Assembly: GCA_963823735.1 (NCBI GenBank)
Contig: CAWGMO010000002.1
Span: forward strand, 1,984,001 to 2,048,000
Reading direction: 5' to 3'
DNA: 64,000 nucleotides
Origin: Actinoallomurus sp963823735
GTDB lineage: Bacteria > Actinomycetota > Actinomycetes > Streptosporangiales > Streptosporangiaceae
Shown here: in pieces, positions 1 to 7,750 of the stretch
How the letters are laid out: every line of letters begins with the position of its first letter
How positions within the stretch are numbered: position 1 is the first letter of the stretch
Notes under the pieces: generated by a model
What the model saw: the letters and a program-made list of their open reading frames with translations, nothing else
The model's database searches: none
What the model was told of the DNA's origin: nothing
Made by a program: the position numbers and the translations under genes

Positions 1-42
1 GCGTCGATGGATTTTCTTAGTCGCTATATGCGAGAGATATAA
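1..42 (+). CDS. 3' end of an upstream gene (possibly an XRE regulator), cut by window edge
   Basis: The first reading frame runs from the window edge and ends at a TAA at 40-42; the visible tail reads ASMDFLSRYMREI. It lies 18 bases before a DUF397 gene. In actinomycetes DUF397 genes usually follow an XRE-family regulator gene, so this may be the end of such a regulator, but too little is visible to identify it. A related tail (ALSRRVREI, stop TAG) is repeated near 928-954, which supports it being a real coding end. Confidence 0.4.
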   Translation, partial: ASMDFLSRYMREI

Positions 43-60
43 GAGTGAGAGGAGTGCGGG

Positions 61-201
61 ATGAACAGCCCTGACGTGTCCCGCGCAGACTGGCGCACGA
101 GCAGCCGTAGCGGCGGCAACGGCAACTGCGTCGAGATCGCGATGGTGGACGAGGAGTCCCGTACGGCCAAAATCACTACAGGGATCGGACGGCACGAATA
201 G
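61..201 (+). CDS. Truncated DUF397 protein
   Basis: A 46-residue product begins MNSPDVSRADW and contains the DUF397 signature (WRTSSRSGGNGNCVEIA). The ATG follows a purine-rich RBS (gagaggag). Family members are normally about 60-75 residues and continue with a VRDSKDP...W..F segment; that half is absent here and the frame ends with an unrelated tail (ESRTAKITTGIGRHE). Just past the stop the sequence turns into the relic of a different gene, so the gene looks truncated by a rearrangement near position 200. DUF397 proteins usually act with an XRE regulator; whether this one still works is doubtful. Confidence 0.6.
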   Translation: MNSPDVSRADWRTSSRSGGNGNCVEIAMVDEESRTAKITTGIGRHE

Positions 202-204
202 ATG

Positions 205-400
205 ACCGTGGCGAAGCGAGACTCGCTTCACCACGATGAACGAGCTACTCAAACGGGCGCGGCCAGTCCAACTTCGCACCGTTGGCTCGCATGCTTCGCA
301 TGGCGAACGCGCGCCCATTCCATGACCACTTACACCGTCACGCCATCCTCAATTCCACTATCGCCGAGCCGAGACGTTGTGGCAGGCGCCGTCACACTAA
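205..400 (-). pseudogene. Relic of a second copy of the secreted-protein gene at 1186-1674
   Basis: Positions 294-390 align without gaps to 1369-1465, inside the intact secreted-protein gene; shared stretches include cttcgcatggcgaa and ctcaattccac. Positions 208-260 align to the terminator and gene end near 1140-1195. The middle (equivalent to about 1205-1360) is missing and no frame is open. The relic therefore has an internal deletion and frame decay on the minus strand but keeps its terminator hairpin. It abuts the truncated DUF397 gene. Confidence 0.6.
208..234 (-). terminator. Hairpin, relic copy of the secreted-gene terminator
   Basis: GTGGCGAAGCGAG, one base, then CTCGCTTCACCAC forms a 13-bp stem with one G-T type mismatch. 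A near-identical hairpin sits directly behind the intact secreted-protein gene at 1140-1166, so this one most likely served the decayed copy on the minus strand. Confidence 0.55.
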
Positions 401-433
401 GGGCTGTCAGTGGGCGGTCGTAAGGTCGGTCTC

Positions 434-859
434 ATGACGTTGTCGACACGAGAACGAGAGATGTTCCTGGCAGAGCCGCATGTCGGGGCGCTGTCCGTCG
501 TTGAACGTCCGGACCGGGCGCCGCTGACCGTGCCCATCTGGTATCAGTACGCGCCGGGCGGCGAGCTGTGGGTGCGTACCGGGCCGGACTCTCGGAAGGC
601 GCGGGCTATTCGGGCTGCGGGGCGGTTCAGTCTCATGGTGCAGCGGGTCGTGCCGACGGTGCGTTACGTGTCGGTGGAGGGCGCGGTGACTCGGTGGGTT
701 GCGGACGACGATGAGCGGGCCTGGGAGATGGCCGCGCGGTACCTCCCGGAGGACAAGGTCGCCGACTTCGTCGAGTACGAGCGGACTCAGCTCGGCGAGC
801 ACATCGCCATCCACATGCTGCCAGAGCACTGGCTGTCCGCCGACCTGGGAGCCGGCTAG
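434..859 (+). CDS. Pyridoxamine 5'-phosphate oxidase-like (PPOX, FMN/F420-binding) protein
   Basis: A 141-residue product starting MTLSTREREMFLAEP. The split-barrel PPOX pattern is visible: an N-terminal helix, RAPLTVPIWYQYAPGGELWV beta strands, GPDSRKARAIRAAGRFSLMVQ, and a later YVSVEGAV strand. Such proteins bind FMN or F420 and act as small oxidoreductases or cofactor-binding proteins in the cytoplasm; the substrate cannot be told. An upstream in-frame GTG at 410 exists, but the ATG at 434 gives the usual family N-terminus. Neighbours give no functional hint. Confidence 0.75.
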   Translation: MTLSTREREMFLAEPHVGALSVVERPDRAPLTVPIWYQYAPGGELWVRTGPDSRKARAIRAAGRFSLMVQRVVPTVRYVSVEGAVTRWVADDDERAWEMAARYLPEDKVADFVEYERTQLGEHIAIHMLPEHWLSADLGAG

Positions 860-1139
860 CCACCGCGCGGAGGGCCTCTGGGCTCATCGAGTAGCCGCTG
901 TCCTTCGCCGCGGGTCCGCACCCTGCGTTGAGTCGCCGTGTGCGAGAGATATAGGAGTGAGTGGAGTGCGGAATTCGCACGAAGCCCGGTTCACGAGCGT
1001 GTCGTGCCGCTGATGGTCGGCCAGCTTGCGCCAAAGGGCTGCCTGTGGCGGCAGGGCAACTGTGCAGAGACCGCAGTGGTGGATGGAATATCCCCACGGG
1101 TGGAATCGCGCTAGGGACCAGGCGGCGTGCATGGATGTC
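860..1139. other. Gene-free stretch with a decayed repeat of the 5' region
   Basis: No convincing gene. Positions 928-970 repeat 19-60: both contain tgcgagagatata followed by g/aggagtga and ggagtgcgg, that is, the end of an ORF and the RBS that precedes DUF397. In this copy no start codon or DUF397 follows. The rest shows nothing I recognise. Confidence 0.5.
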
Positions 1140-1166
1140 GTGGTGAGGCGGGATTCGCTTCACCAC
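1140..1166 (-). terminator. Terminator hairpin of the secreted-protein gene
   Basis: GTGGTGAGGCG, a 5-base loop, CGCTTCACCAC: an 11-bp stem with one G-T pair, 19 bases past the stop codon of the minus-strand gene at 1186-1674. There is no long T tract, as is common in high-GC actinomycetes. Confidence 0.6.
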
Positions 1167-1185
1167 GACGCTTGGACGGGGGCGG

Positions 1186-1674
1186 CTAATCCCATGTCGT
1201 ACATTTGGTGACGCCGGCGTGGTGGCCGCAGGCTCTCATGTAGCGGCCGGGCATTGGGTTGTTCGCTCTTGTGAGGGCGTCGCTACCGGACTTTACCTTG
1301 GCCGGGCCACACAGGTGCCAATTCTTGTGGCTGCCGTCCGCCCAGTCGAGCCATACCGATTCACCCTTCTTCGCATGGCGAATACGTCCCCACTCCAGGA
1401 CCATTGATGCTGTGGCGCCGGCCCTCAATTCCACCACCGCCGAACCGATTTTTACGGTTCGCCGGTTGCGCGGTGGGCTGAGGTAGCCCTCGTGTGCGCT
1501 GACATTGAGGCCGCAGCTGTGGTTGATCACGCCGGATGGAGTCGTTCCCACGTTACCGCTGCTGGTGACGGCGGCTGCCGGGACCGCGGTCACGGATCCG
1601 ATGGCGATGGCGGCTGCCGCTGGGAAAGCCAGGTGCTTCGCGAGATTCGGCCTGAGGTTGGGAAGGGGTTTCAT
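1186..1674 (-). CDS. Small secreted protein of unknown function
   Basis: A 162-residue product with a clear Sec signal peptide: basic start MKPLPNLRPNLAKH, hydrophobic AFPAAAAIAIGSVTAVPAAA, cleavage likely after AAA or AVT. The mature part has four cysteines (HSCGLNV, HLCGPAK, RACGHH, TKCTTW), suggesting two disulfides, and W-rich segments (VWLDWADGSHKNW). The RBS gagaggagc lies seven bases before the ATG. A decayed paralogue lies at 205-400. No family is recognised; a small secreted beta-rich domain is likely. Confidence 0.75.
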   Translation of the reverse strand: MKPLPNLRPNLAKHLAFPAAAAIAIGSVTAVPAAAVTSSGNVGTTPSGVINHSCGLNVSAHEGYLSPPRNRRTVKIGSAVVELRAGATASMVLEWGRIRHAKKGESVWLDWADGSHKNWHLCGPAKVKSGSDALTRANNPMPGRYMRACGHHAGVTKCTTWD

Positions 1675-1789
1675 TGTGGTCGCTCCTCTCGGCTGATTGT
1701 TCTATTCAGCCGATCCTCAGCATCCCAAACACCTCAGGCCCCTGACATCAGGGTAAATACTGACTCGCTATATGACCCAACCAGGGGTG

Positions 1790-3298
1790 CTACGCGTAGT
1801 CGCGTAGTTCGGGCCACATCGTGGACCAAGGGTGGCGAGGGGAGGTGCAGATGTAGACATGGCCGCCCCATTCGATGTTGTGCACGCCCTCGGGGTTGGA
1901 AAGGGTCGCCGCCGCGCGGACCTGGCCGAAATACCGGCGTAGGTGGGCCTCATATCCTGGGGCGTAGTCGGGGCCGGGGGCGATGGCTACCACTGTTGTG
2001 GCGTTCGGGTTGACGGGGCCCCACCACCAGTTGGTGTTCTGGGCGCCTGCGGCGGTTGGCAGGCCCTTGCCGCGGCCCAGTTCGTTGATGGCGCCGGCCT
2101 CGCTGTAGTCCGCGGCGAAGATTACTGCGTTGCTCCGCTGGGCCGGGGGGAGGCCGGTCCATACCTGGCTTACGGTGCCTACCAGCTCGGGCCAGCCCAG
2201 TGTCTCTCCGGATATCGCGCTGGTCTTGTACGTCCACGCTACGTCCGACGGTGGTAGTACCGGGAGGACGACGACGGCGGACACCGCGGCTGAGACGGCG
2301 GTTCCGATCAGGAGGCGTCTCGGGTGGGAGTTCAGGTGCTCGTCGTATGCGACCGCTCCGGCTCCCAGCAGGCACACGTACAGGCCGGCCAAGTAGTACA
2401 CCTGGGCTCCGGTCGTCACGGCGAACAGGACGAACAGCACCGCGTACGTCAAAACGAGGCATCGCCACAACGGTCGGGCGGAGCGCCACAGGAACTTCAG
2501 GCCCATCATCCATAGCACGATCATCGCCAGGCACGACATGCCGATCTGGCCGACGATCCACGTGAGGATGTTCGCTGGGCCTCCGTGCTCCTCGTTCAGC
2601 GCACTCGTCATCGCGAACATGGCCCAGCCGTGCTGCGACTGCCACCACGCGTCGGGCAGCACCAGCAGTACGGCGATCGCGGCGCCCGCCAGCAGGTGGC
2701 GGTCGGCCAGGCGGCGGGCCGGGCTCAGCAGTGTCGTGGTCAGGAGGACGGTTCCGAAGATGGCCGCCAAATGGTTGAACTCCGTACCGATGCCGACCAA
2801 GGCTCCCGCCGCGAGCCACCACCGAGTGTCGCCGGTGCGGCCGAGACGTACGACCACCAGGGCGATCGCCGCCCACGCCAGCACCTCGTACGGTGTCGTG
2901 TTGGCGATGTGACCGCTGCCCAACAATACGGGCATGGTCCCTGTCGCGATCGCCGCCAGCAGCTGCGCTCGCCGCCCGCCGCCGAACTCCCTCGCGGTCA
3001 GGCCGCCCACGACCACCGTGCCCGCGGAGGCCAGCGCGGGCCACAGGCGCAGGCCCGCCGCCGAGACTCCGAACAGGGACAGCGAGACCCGGGCCAGCAG
3101 CGGTGCCAGCGCCGGCTGGTCCACATAGCTTGCCTGTAGGTGCCGGGCGCAGTCCAAAAAGTACAGCTCGTCTCGGTGCAGGCCGTAGCGCGTGGACAGC
3201 GCCATCAGGACGGCGAAGACCGCTCCCCCTACGGCGAACACCCAACGGTTCAACGGTGCGATCCGGGTCGCTCGCCCGACGTCCGCCAACTCCACCAT
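1790..3298 (-). CDS. GT39/ArnT-like membrane glycosyltransferase
   Basis: A 502-residue integral membrane protein. After a first TM segment (WVFAVGGAVFAVLMAL) comes YGLHRDELYFLDCARH, the acidic first-loop motif typical of the PMT/ArnT (GT39/GT83) superfamily, followed by about ten further hydrophobic segments and a soluble C-terminal domain. These enzymes transfer sugars from polyprenyl-phosphate donors to proteins, lipids or cell-wall polymers on the outer membrane face. Acceptor and sugar cannot be inferred. No operon partner is apparent. Confidence 0.8.
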   Translation of the reverse strand: MVELADVGRATRIAPLNRWVFAVGGAVFAVLMALSTRYGLHRDELYFLDCARHLQASYVDQPALAPLLARVSLSLFGVSAAGLRLWPALASAGTVVVGGLTAREFGGGRRAQLLAAIATGTMPVLLGSGHIANTTPYEVLAWAAIALVVVRLGRTGDTRWWLAAGALVGIGTEFNHLAAIFGTVLLTTTLLSPARRLADRHLLAGAAIAVLLVLPDAWWQSQHGWAMFAMTSALNEEHGGPANILTWIVGQIGMSCLAMIVLWMMGLKFLWRSARPLWRCLVLTYAVLFVLFAVTTGAQVYYLAGLYVCLLGAGAVAYDEHLNSHPRRLLIGTAVSAAVSAVVVLPVLPPSDVAWTYKTSAISGETLGWPELVGTVSQVWTGLPPAQRSNAVIFAADYSEAGAINELGRGKGLPTAAGAQNTNWWWGPVNPNATTVVAIAPGPDYAPGYEAHLRRYFGQVRAAATLSNPEGVHNIEWGGHVYICTSPRHPWSTMWPELRDYA

Positions 3299-3396
3299 CT
3301 CGGCCCCCGGCCCTCAGCTCAACGCAATGCCCCGCCAATGGCAACGACGAGAAGCCCTTGTGGATACGAACACCGCACGGATCACGCTGCGGCGGC

Positions 3397-3455
3397 TCAG
3401 TCCTCCCGTACGGAGATCGCGGCCACCGGGCACATCTGGCACGCCGAAGGCCACG
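3397..3455 (-). pseudogene. Possible relic of a ferredoxin C-terminus
   Basis: The minus-strand frame ending in TGA at 3397-3399 encodes WPSACQMCPVAAISVRED. This resembles the C-terminal cluster-binding tail of actinobacterial 3Fe-4S/4Fe-4S ferredoxins (C..CP.AAI.V). Upstream of it the frame is only proline-rich sequence and no ferredoxin N-terminus is present. It is either a gene fragment or a chance match. Confidence 0.3.
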
Positions 3456-3555
3456 CCCGCCCCGGACGACCGAGCCCGGCACGATCCCACCCCGGTGCGG
3501 GCGGGCGCGGAGGGGGCGAGATGATCGCCGTCTTCGATACGGAAAGGCGACTGCG

Positions 3556-3948
3556 GTGCTCTCGATCTCCTCGGACACGATCCGCGTGTTCCTGCATGTT
3601 CTGGCGGCCACCATCTGGGTCGGCGGGCAGGTGACCCTTGGGGCGCTGGTGCCCGCCCTCAAGGGGTTCGACGGTGCGACCAAGGCGGCGGCGCGGAGGT
3701 TCGCCGTTGTGGCGTGGCCGGCGTTCGGTGTGCTGGTGCTCACCGGCGTGTGGAACGTGGTCGCGCTCGGTCACCCGTCCGATGCCTACCGGACGACGCT
3801 CGAGGTGAAGCTGGTGTTCGTCGTGCTGTCCGGCGTGGCGGCGTTCTTGCACGCGCGGGCCTCGTCCAAGCGTGGCAACGCGATCTGGGGTGGCCTCGGT
3901 GCCCTGAGCGCGCTCCTGGCTCTCTTCTTCGGCGTCCAGCTCGGCTAG
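3556..3948 (+). CDS. CopD-like small integral membrane protein
   Basis: A 130-residue product with four hydrophobic segments: VFLHVLAATIWVGGQVTLGA, FAVVAWPAFGVLVLTGVWNV, VKLVFVVLSGVAAFLHA and GLGALSALLALFFGVQLG. The H..AATIWVGG motif and the TGVWN loop match the CopD/DUF2269-type membrane domain linked to copper handling or heme-like ligands. The GTG start is preceded by ggaaaggcga as RBS. It stands alone on the plus strand, so its substrate is unknown. Confidence 0.65.
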   Translation: MLSISSDTIRVFLHVLAATIWVGGQVTLGALVPALKGFDGATKAAARRFAVVAWPAFGVLVLTGVWNVVALGHPSDAYRTTLEVKLVFVVLSGVAAFLHARASSKRGNAIWGGLGALSALLALFFGVQLG

Positions 3949-4002
3949 CTCTGCTGCCCAGGCAGATTGGTTGAGGGCGTGTCGGATCGTCAGCCCGCCG
4001 TG

Positions 4003-4050
4003 CGGAGGGCGCCTCGCCGCGGGTCGGCACCAGGCCGACGGCCCTCCTCG
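4003..4050. terminator. Possible terminator between convergent genes
   Basis: GGAGGGC and GCCCTCC arms flank an inner GTCGG/CCGAC stem between the convergent CopD-like and epoxide hydrolase genes. It could serve both directions. No T tract is present. Confidence 0.35.
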
Positions 4051-4071
4051 CGAGCCGCCCTTCGGGCACGC

Positions 4072-5022
4072 CTAGAGCGACCCCAGGAAGGCGATCATCG
4101 CGGCGTTGACCTCGGCCGGGGCTTCCTGCTGGGTCCAGTGGCCTACGCCGGGCAGCCAGATCGTGTCGCGCAGGTCCGGGACGTGCGCGCTCATTCCCGC
4201 GATGCCCTCCTTGGCGCCCGGGGCCGTCGCGACCACGTCGCGGTCGCCGGCGATGTACAGCGCCGGTGGGCGTACCGGGGCGGTGTGCCAGGCGGCGGTG
4301 AGCTCCCAGTTGCGGTCCAGGTTGCGGTACCAGTTCAGGCCGCCGGTGAAGCCTTCGGTGAACTCCGCGGCGAACGCGTCCAGGTCGTCCTCGGTGAGCC
4401 AGGATGGCAGTTTCTCCGGGACGGGGCACAGGTCGAGGAAGCCGCCGCCCGGGGGTACGACGGGCAGCAGCGGCGGGGCGTCGCCGGACGCCGCCGTCAG
4501 CATCCGCAGGAACGTCGAGCGCGGGTCGGCGTCCAGTTCCGCGTCGGCCACGCCCGGCTCCTGGAAGTACACCATGTAGAAGCCCTCGCCGAACTTGCGG
4601 CGCATCAGGTCGACGGGCGGCAGCGGGCCGCGCGGGCGGTGCGGCACGCTCAGGCCGATCACGCCGCGGATCACGTCGGGGCGCAGCTGGGCGGTGTGCC
4701 AGGCGACCGGGCCTCCCCAGTCGTGGCCGGCGACGACCGCCTGCTCCTCACCAAGAGCGCTGATCAGGCCGATGGCGTCGCCCGCCAGGTGCATGATCGT
4801 GTACGCGGCGGGGTCCTCGGGGTGGTCGCTGCGGCCGTATCCCCGCTGGTCGGGCGCCACCGCGTGGTAGCCGGCCTCGGCCAGCGCGGTGAGCTGGTGG
4901 CGCCAGGAGTACCAGCACTCGGGGAAGCCGTGCAGGAGCAGGACCAAGGGTCCCGTGCCCGCCTCGGCCACGTGCAGGCGCGTGCCGCCGACCTCGACCG
5001 TACGGTGGGTGATCTCGACCAT
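4072..5022 (-). CDS. Alpha/beta hydrolase, epoxide hydrolase type
   Basis: A 316-residue product with the complete soluble epoxide hydrolase pattern: HGFPE oxyanion motif near residue 31, GHDWGG nucleophile elbow (Asp nucleophile) near residue 100, and a late PGVGHWTQQEAP segment carrying the catalytic His. It is expected to open epoxides to diols in the cytoplasm through an ester intermediate. It begins 10 bases after the stop of the CDF transporter gene and is probably co-transcribed with it. Haloalkane dehalogenase is less likely because of the HGFPE/GHDWGG combination and lid sequence. Confidence 0.85.
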   Translation of the reverse strand: MVEITHRTVEVGGTRLHVAEAGTGPLVLLLHGFPECWYSWRHQLTALAEAGYHAVAPDQRGYGRSDHPEDPAAYTIMHLAGDAIGLISALGEEQAVVAGHDWGGPVAWHTAQLRPDVIRGVIGLSVPHRPRGPLPPVDLMRRKFGEGFYMVYFQEPGVADAELDADPRSTFLRMLTAASGDAPPLLPVVPPGGGFLDLCPVPEKLPSWLTEDDLDAFAAEFTEGFTGGLNWYRNLDRNWELTAAWHTAPVRPPALYIAGDRDVVATAPGAKEGIAGMSAHVPDLRDTIWLPGVGHWTQQEAPAEVNAAMIAFLGSL

Positions 5023-5032
5023 GTGGAACCTC

Positions 5033-6007
5033 TCAGCCGGGCAACGCTCGCCCGTATCGCTCTTTGGCGCGCGCGCGGAGCCGCTCGTCGTCGCGTGGTA
5101 CGGGTTCGAGGAACACCTCGTAGACCTCGGGGTGGGCTTCGTGTAGCTCGTGGTCGAGCCGCGCGCAGGCGCGTTCGACGTCGGCCGCGCCGAGCGCGTC
5201 GTCGAAGTCGAGGCGTGCGCACACGAGCAGCTGCTCGGTGCCGACCGTGAGGGTCAGGAGGTCGACGATGACCTCGACCTCGGGAGCATCCTCGATGTGC
5301 TCCCTGATCGCGGTGAGGAGGCGCGGCCGTGCCTGGCGCCCGATGAGCAGCTCGCGGTTCGTACGGCCCAGCAGGAAGGCCACGATCGTCAGAACGCCGC
5401 CGATGAGCAGCGAGGCGATGCCGTCCCAGACGGCCGAGCCGGTGATCTGGTGCAGGAACAGGCCCAGCGCGGCGAGCACGATGCCGACGAGCGCCGCGGA
5501 GTCCTCGAACAGCACCGACTTGGCCGTCGGGTCGTCCGTGGTCCGCAGCAGCTCCAGGAACGACTGGTCCCGCTGGTCGGCGTTGGCGCGCGTCTGGCGT
5601 AGGGCCTGGGCCCACGAGACGCCTTCGAGGACGGCCGACACGGCGAGCACGATGTACCCGATGAGCGGGCTGCCCCCCTCGACGCCCTTGCCCAGGAGGG
5701 CACCGATGCCCTGCAGGAACGCGAACAGCGCTCCCATCCCGAAGATGCACACGGCGACGAGCAGTGACCAGAAGTACCGCTCGGCGCCGTGGCCCATGGG
5801 GTGCTGATGGTCAGCGGGGCGTTTGCTCCGCCTCAGTGCCGTCAGCAGCAGCAATTCGTTGGCGGTGTCGGCGAAGGAGTGTCCGGCTTCCGCGGCCATC
5901 GACGCCGAGCCGGTCAGAACGGCGGCGACCGTCTTGGCGAGCGCGATGCCGAGGTTGGCGGCGAGCGCGAGCAAGACGGTTACCCGGCTTTCCTTCTTCT
6001 CGGCCAC
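5033..6007 (-). CDS. Cation diffusion facilitator (CDF) family transporter
   Basis: A 324-residue product starting at GTG. It has the CDF core: TM segments from VTVLLALAANLGIALAKT onwards, a metal-site motif AEAGHSFADTANE in TM2, HPMGHGAERYFWSLL in the loop before TM3, and a cytoplasmic C-terminal domain. CDF proteins export Zn2+, Co2+, Fe2+ or Mn2+ in exchange for protons; the HxxxD pair in TM2 is compatible with Zn. It is the first gene of a two-gene unit with the epoxide hydrolase. Confidence 0.85.
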   Translation of the reverse strand: MAEKKESRVTVLLALAANLGIALAKTVAAVLTGSASMAAEAGHSFADTANELLLLTALRRSKRPADHQHPMGHGAERYFWSLLVAVCIFGMGALFAFLQGIGALLGKGVEGGSPLIGYIVLAVSAVLEGVSWAQALRQTRANADQRDQSFLELLRTTDDPTAKSVLFEDSAALVGIVLAALGLFLHQITGSAVWDGIASLLIGGVLTIVAFLLGRTNRELLIGRQARPRLLTAIREHIEDAPEVEVIVDLLTLTVGTEQLLVCARLDFDDALGAADVERACARLDHELHEAHPEVYEVFLEPVPRDDERLRARAKERYGRALPG

Positions 6008-6019
6008 GGGCTAAGAGTG

Positions 6020-6643
6020 TCACGCCGGGCTCGAAACGCCCAATACGGCCTCCGCGGCCGTGGCCAGCTGAATGAGACGCTCCACCTCGGTCTGGTGGAA
6101 GGGCGGCGCCGCCACCCGCGCGAGCAGAAGGGTCTGGCCCGCTCCCCCGACCGCCACGAACGCGTAGCGCACTCCGTCGTCGCCCGTGAACGCCCGTCCG
6201 GACGCGGCCGGCAGCGGCGGCGGCGTCAGCGGGTCCGGCGCCTGCCAGCTGGCGTGCACGATCCGGCCGTCGGCGGTCAGCATCGCCGCCCAGTCGCCGC
6301 CGAAGATCTTGGGTACGGCCTCGACGAGCGCCACCACGCCGTTCGGCGGGTTGGCCGCCATCTGGCCGACGACCTCGACGTCCGAGAAGATCCCTGGCGC
6401 CTCGGTGGTCCGCCACACGCCTTCGACGTCGACTCCGCGCACGGAGGCGACGGCGTCGCAGAGCACGTCGAGGGACAATCCGTCCGGCCAGGTGACCGTC
6501 ACGTCGTCGACCGCCCTGCCCGCGGAACGCTCCAGCACGACGACCTGGACGATGTCCGCTCCCGCCGCGCCGAGCGTACGGGCGACCGTCCCGAGTGACC
6601 CCGGCCGGTCCGGCAACCTGAGTCGAATCCGCAAAAGCGGCAT
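6020..6643 (-). CDS. ACT domain-containing protein
   Basis: A 207-residue product. The N-terminus MPLLRIRLRLPDRPGSLGTVARTLGAAGADIVQVVVLE is a classic ACT fold with the LPDRPGSLG ligand loop; the remainder (GGDWAAMLTADGRIVHASW, LARVAAPPFHQTEVERLIQL) is a GAF-like or family-specific domain. The start at 6643 is fixed by ggaggtgag just upstream. ACT domains bind amino acids or small ligands, so a regulatory role is likely; the target is unknown. It lies 12 bases upstream of the CDF gene and may share its transcript. Confidence 0.75.
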   Translation of the reverse strand: MPLLRIRLRLPDRPGSLGTVARTLGAAGADIVQVVVLERSAGRAVDDVTVTWPDGLSLDVLCDAVASVRGVDVEGVWRTTEAPGIFSDVEVVGQMAANPPNGVVALVEAVPKIFGGDWAAMLTADGRIVHASWQAPDPLTPPPLPAASGRAFTGDDGVRYAFVAVGGAGQTLLLARVAAPPFHQTEVERLIQLATAAEAVLGVSSPA

Positions 6644-6717
6644 AGCACTCACCTCCGGAATGGAAGCGTGCCAGAGGGATATTTCCGGCATGTTGCAAGC
6701 AGGTATTGATCTGCCGC

Positions 6718-7740
6718 TCAGGTCCCGAGCCAGGTCAGGAGGTCGGGAAGGGGGAAAGTGTCGATCACGCGGTCGGGCGGCACACCACAGCGGGCGGCGC
6801 GTTCGCAGCCGTACGGCTGCCAGGCCAGCTGGCCCGGCGCGTGGGCGTCGGAGTCGATGGAGAAGTGGCATCCGGTCTCGACGGCCAGGCGGAGCAGGCG
6901 CTTGGGAGGGTCCTGGCGCTCCGGGCGGGAGTTGATCTCCACGGCGACGCCGTGGCGGGCGCAGGCGGCGAAGACCTTCTCCGCGTCGAACTCCGACTCG
7001 GGGCGGACGCGCCCGCGCCGCCCGCCGCCCTGGACGATGCGGCCGGTGCAGTGGCCGAGGACGTCGACCCGCGGGTCGGCGACGGCGGCCAGCATCCGCG
7101 GCGTCATCTCGGCGGAGGGCATCCGCAGCTTGGAGTGCACGCTGGCGACGACCACGTCGAGGCGGTCCAGCAGCTCGGGCTCCTGGTCGAGGGAGCCGTC
7201 GTCGAGGATGTCGACCTCGATGCCGGTGAGGACGCGGAACGGCGCGAGGCGGTCGTTCAGCGCCGCAACGACGTCGAGCTGCTCGCGCAGCCGCTCCGGC
7301 GACAGGCCGTTCGCGATGGTCAGGCGCGGCGAGTGGTCGGTGAGCGCCAGGTAGTCGTGGCCGAGGGAGATCGCCGCCTCGGCCATCTCCTCGATGGGCG
7401 AGCCGCCGTCGGACCAGTCGGAGTGCGTGTGCAGGTCGCCGCGGAGCGCGTCGCGCAGCTCGGCGGTCGCCTCGTCGACCGGGTGCCCTTCGGTGGCCTC
7501 CAGGCGGCGCAGGTAGGTAGGTGTCTCGCCCTTCAGCGACTCGTCGACGACCAGCGCGGTGACCTTGCCGACGCCGGGCAGCGCCTCCAGGGTGCCCTCG
7601 CGGGCGCGCGCGGCCAGCTCGCCGGCGTCGATGCCGGCCACCGTCTCGGCGGCGCGGCGGAACGCGCGTACCCGATAGGTCGCCTCACCCGCGCGCTCCA
7701 GCAGGAACGCGATGCGCTTCAGCGCCTCGACCGGCTCCAT
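6718..7740 (-). CDS. PHP domain phosphoesterase with N-terminal helix-hairpin-helix
   Basis: A 340-residue product. Residues 1-75 resemble the HhH region of family X polymerases (FLLERAGEATYRVRAFRRA, LPGVGKVTA). Residues 100-340 carry the PHP metal motifs: GDLHTHSDWSDG, ALTDHS, GIEVDI, SVHSK, HCTGR and DSDAH. It thus resembles PolX without the nucleotidyltransferase core. A metal-dependent phosphatase or 3'-end nuclease activity on DNA is likely; the HhH part suggests DNA binding. Confidence 0.8.
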   Translation of the reverse strand: MEPVEALKRIAFLLERAGEATYRVRAFRRAAETVAGIDAGELAARAREGTLEALPGVGKVTALVVDESLKGETPTYLRRLEATEGHPVDEATAELRDALRGDLHTHSDWSDGGSPIEEMAEAAISLGHDYLALTDHSPRLTIANGLSPERLREQLDVVAALNDRLAPFRVLTGIEVDILDDGSLDQEPELLDRLDVVVASVHSKLRMPSAEMTPRMLAAVADPRVDVLGHCTGRIVQGGGRRGRVRPESEFDAEKVFAACARHGVAVEINSRPERQDPPKRLLRLAVETGCHFSIDSDAHAPGQLAWQPYGCERAARCGVPPDRVIDTFPLPDLLTWLGT

Positions 7741-7750
7741 ACCTCAAGTT

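Noticed and set aside
1950..3743. Long open frame on the minus strand (about 600 codons) overlapping the GT39-like gene
   Set aside because: It is a shadow of the membrane glycosyltransferase in another frame; its product is Arg/Pro/Gly-rich with no hydrophobic segments.
4764..6698. Overlapping frames suggesting a larger fusion of the CDF and epoxide hydrolase genes
   Set aside because: Both genes have complete ends and separate starts; the fused frames are shadows.
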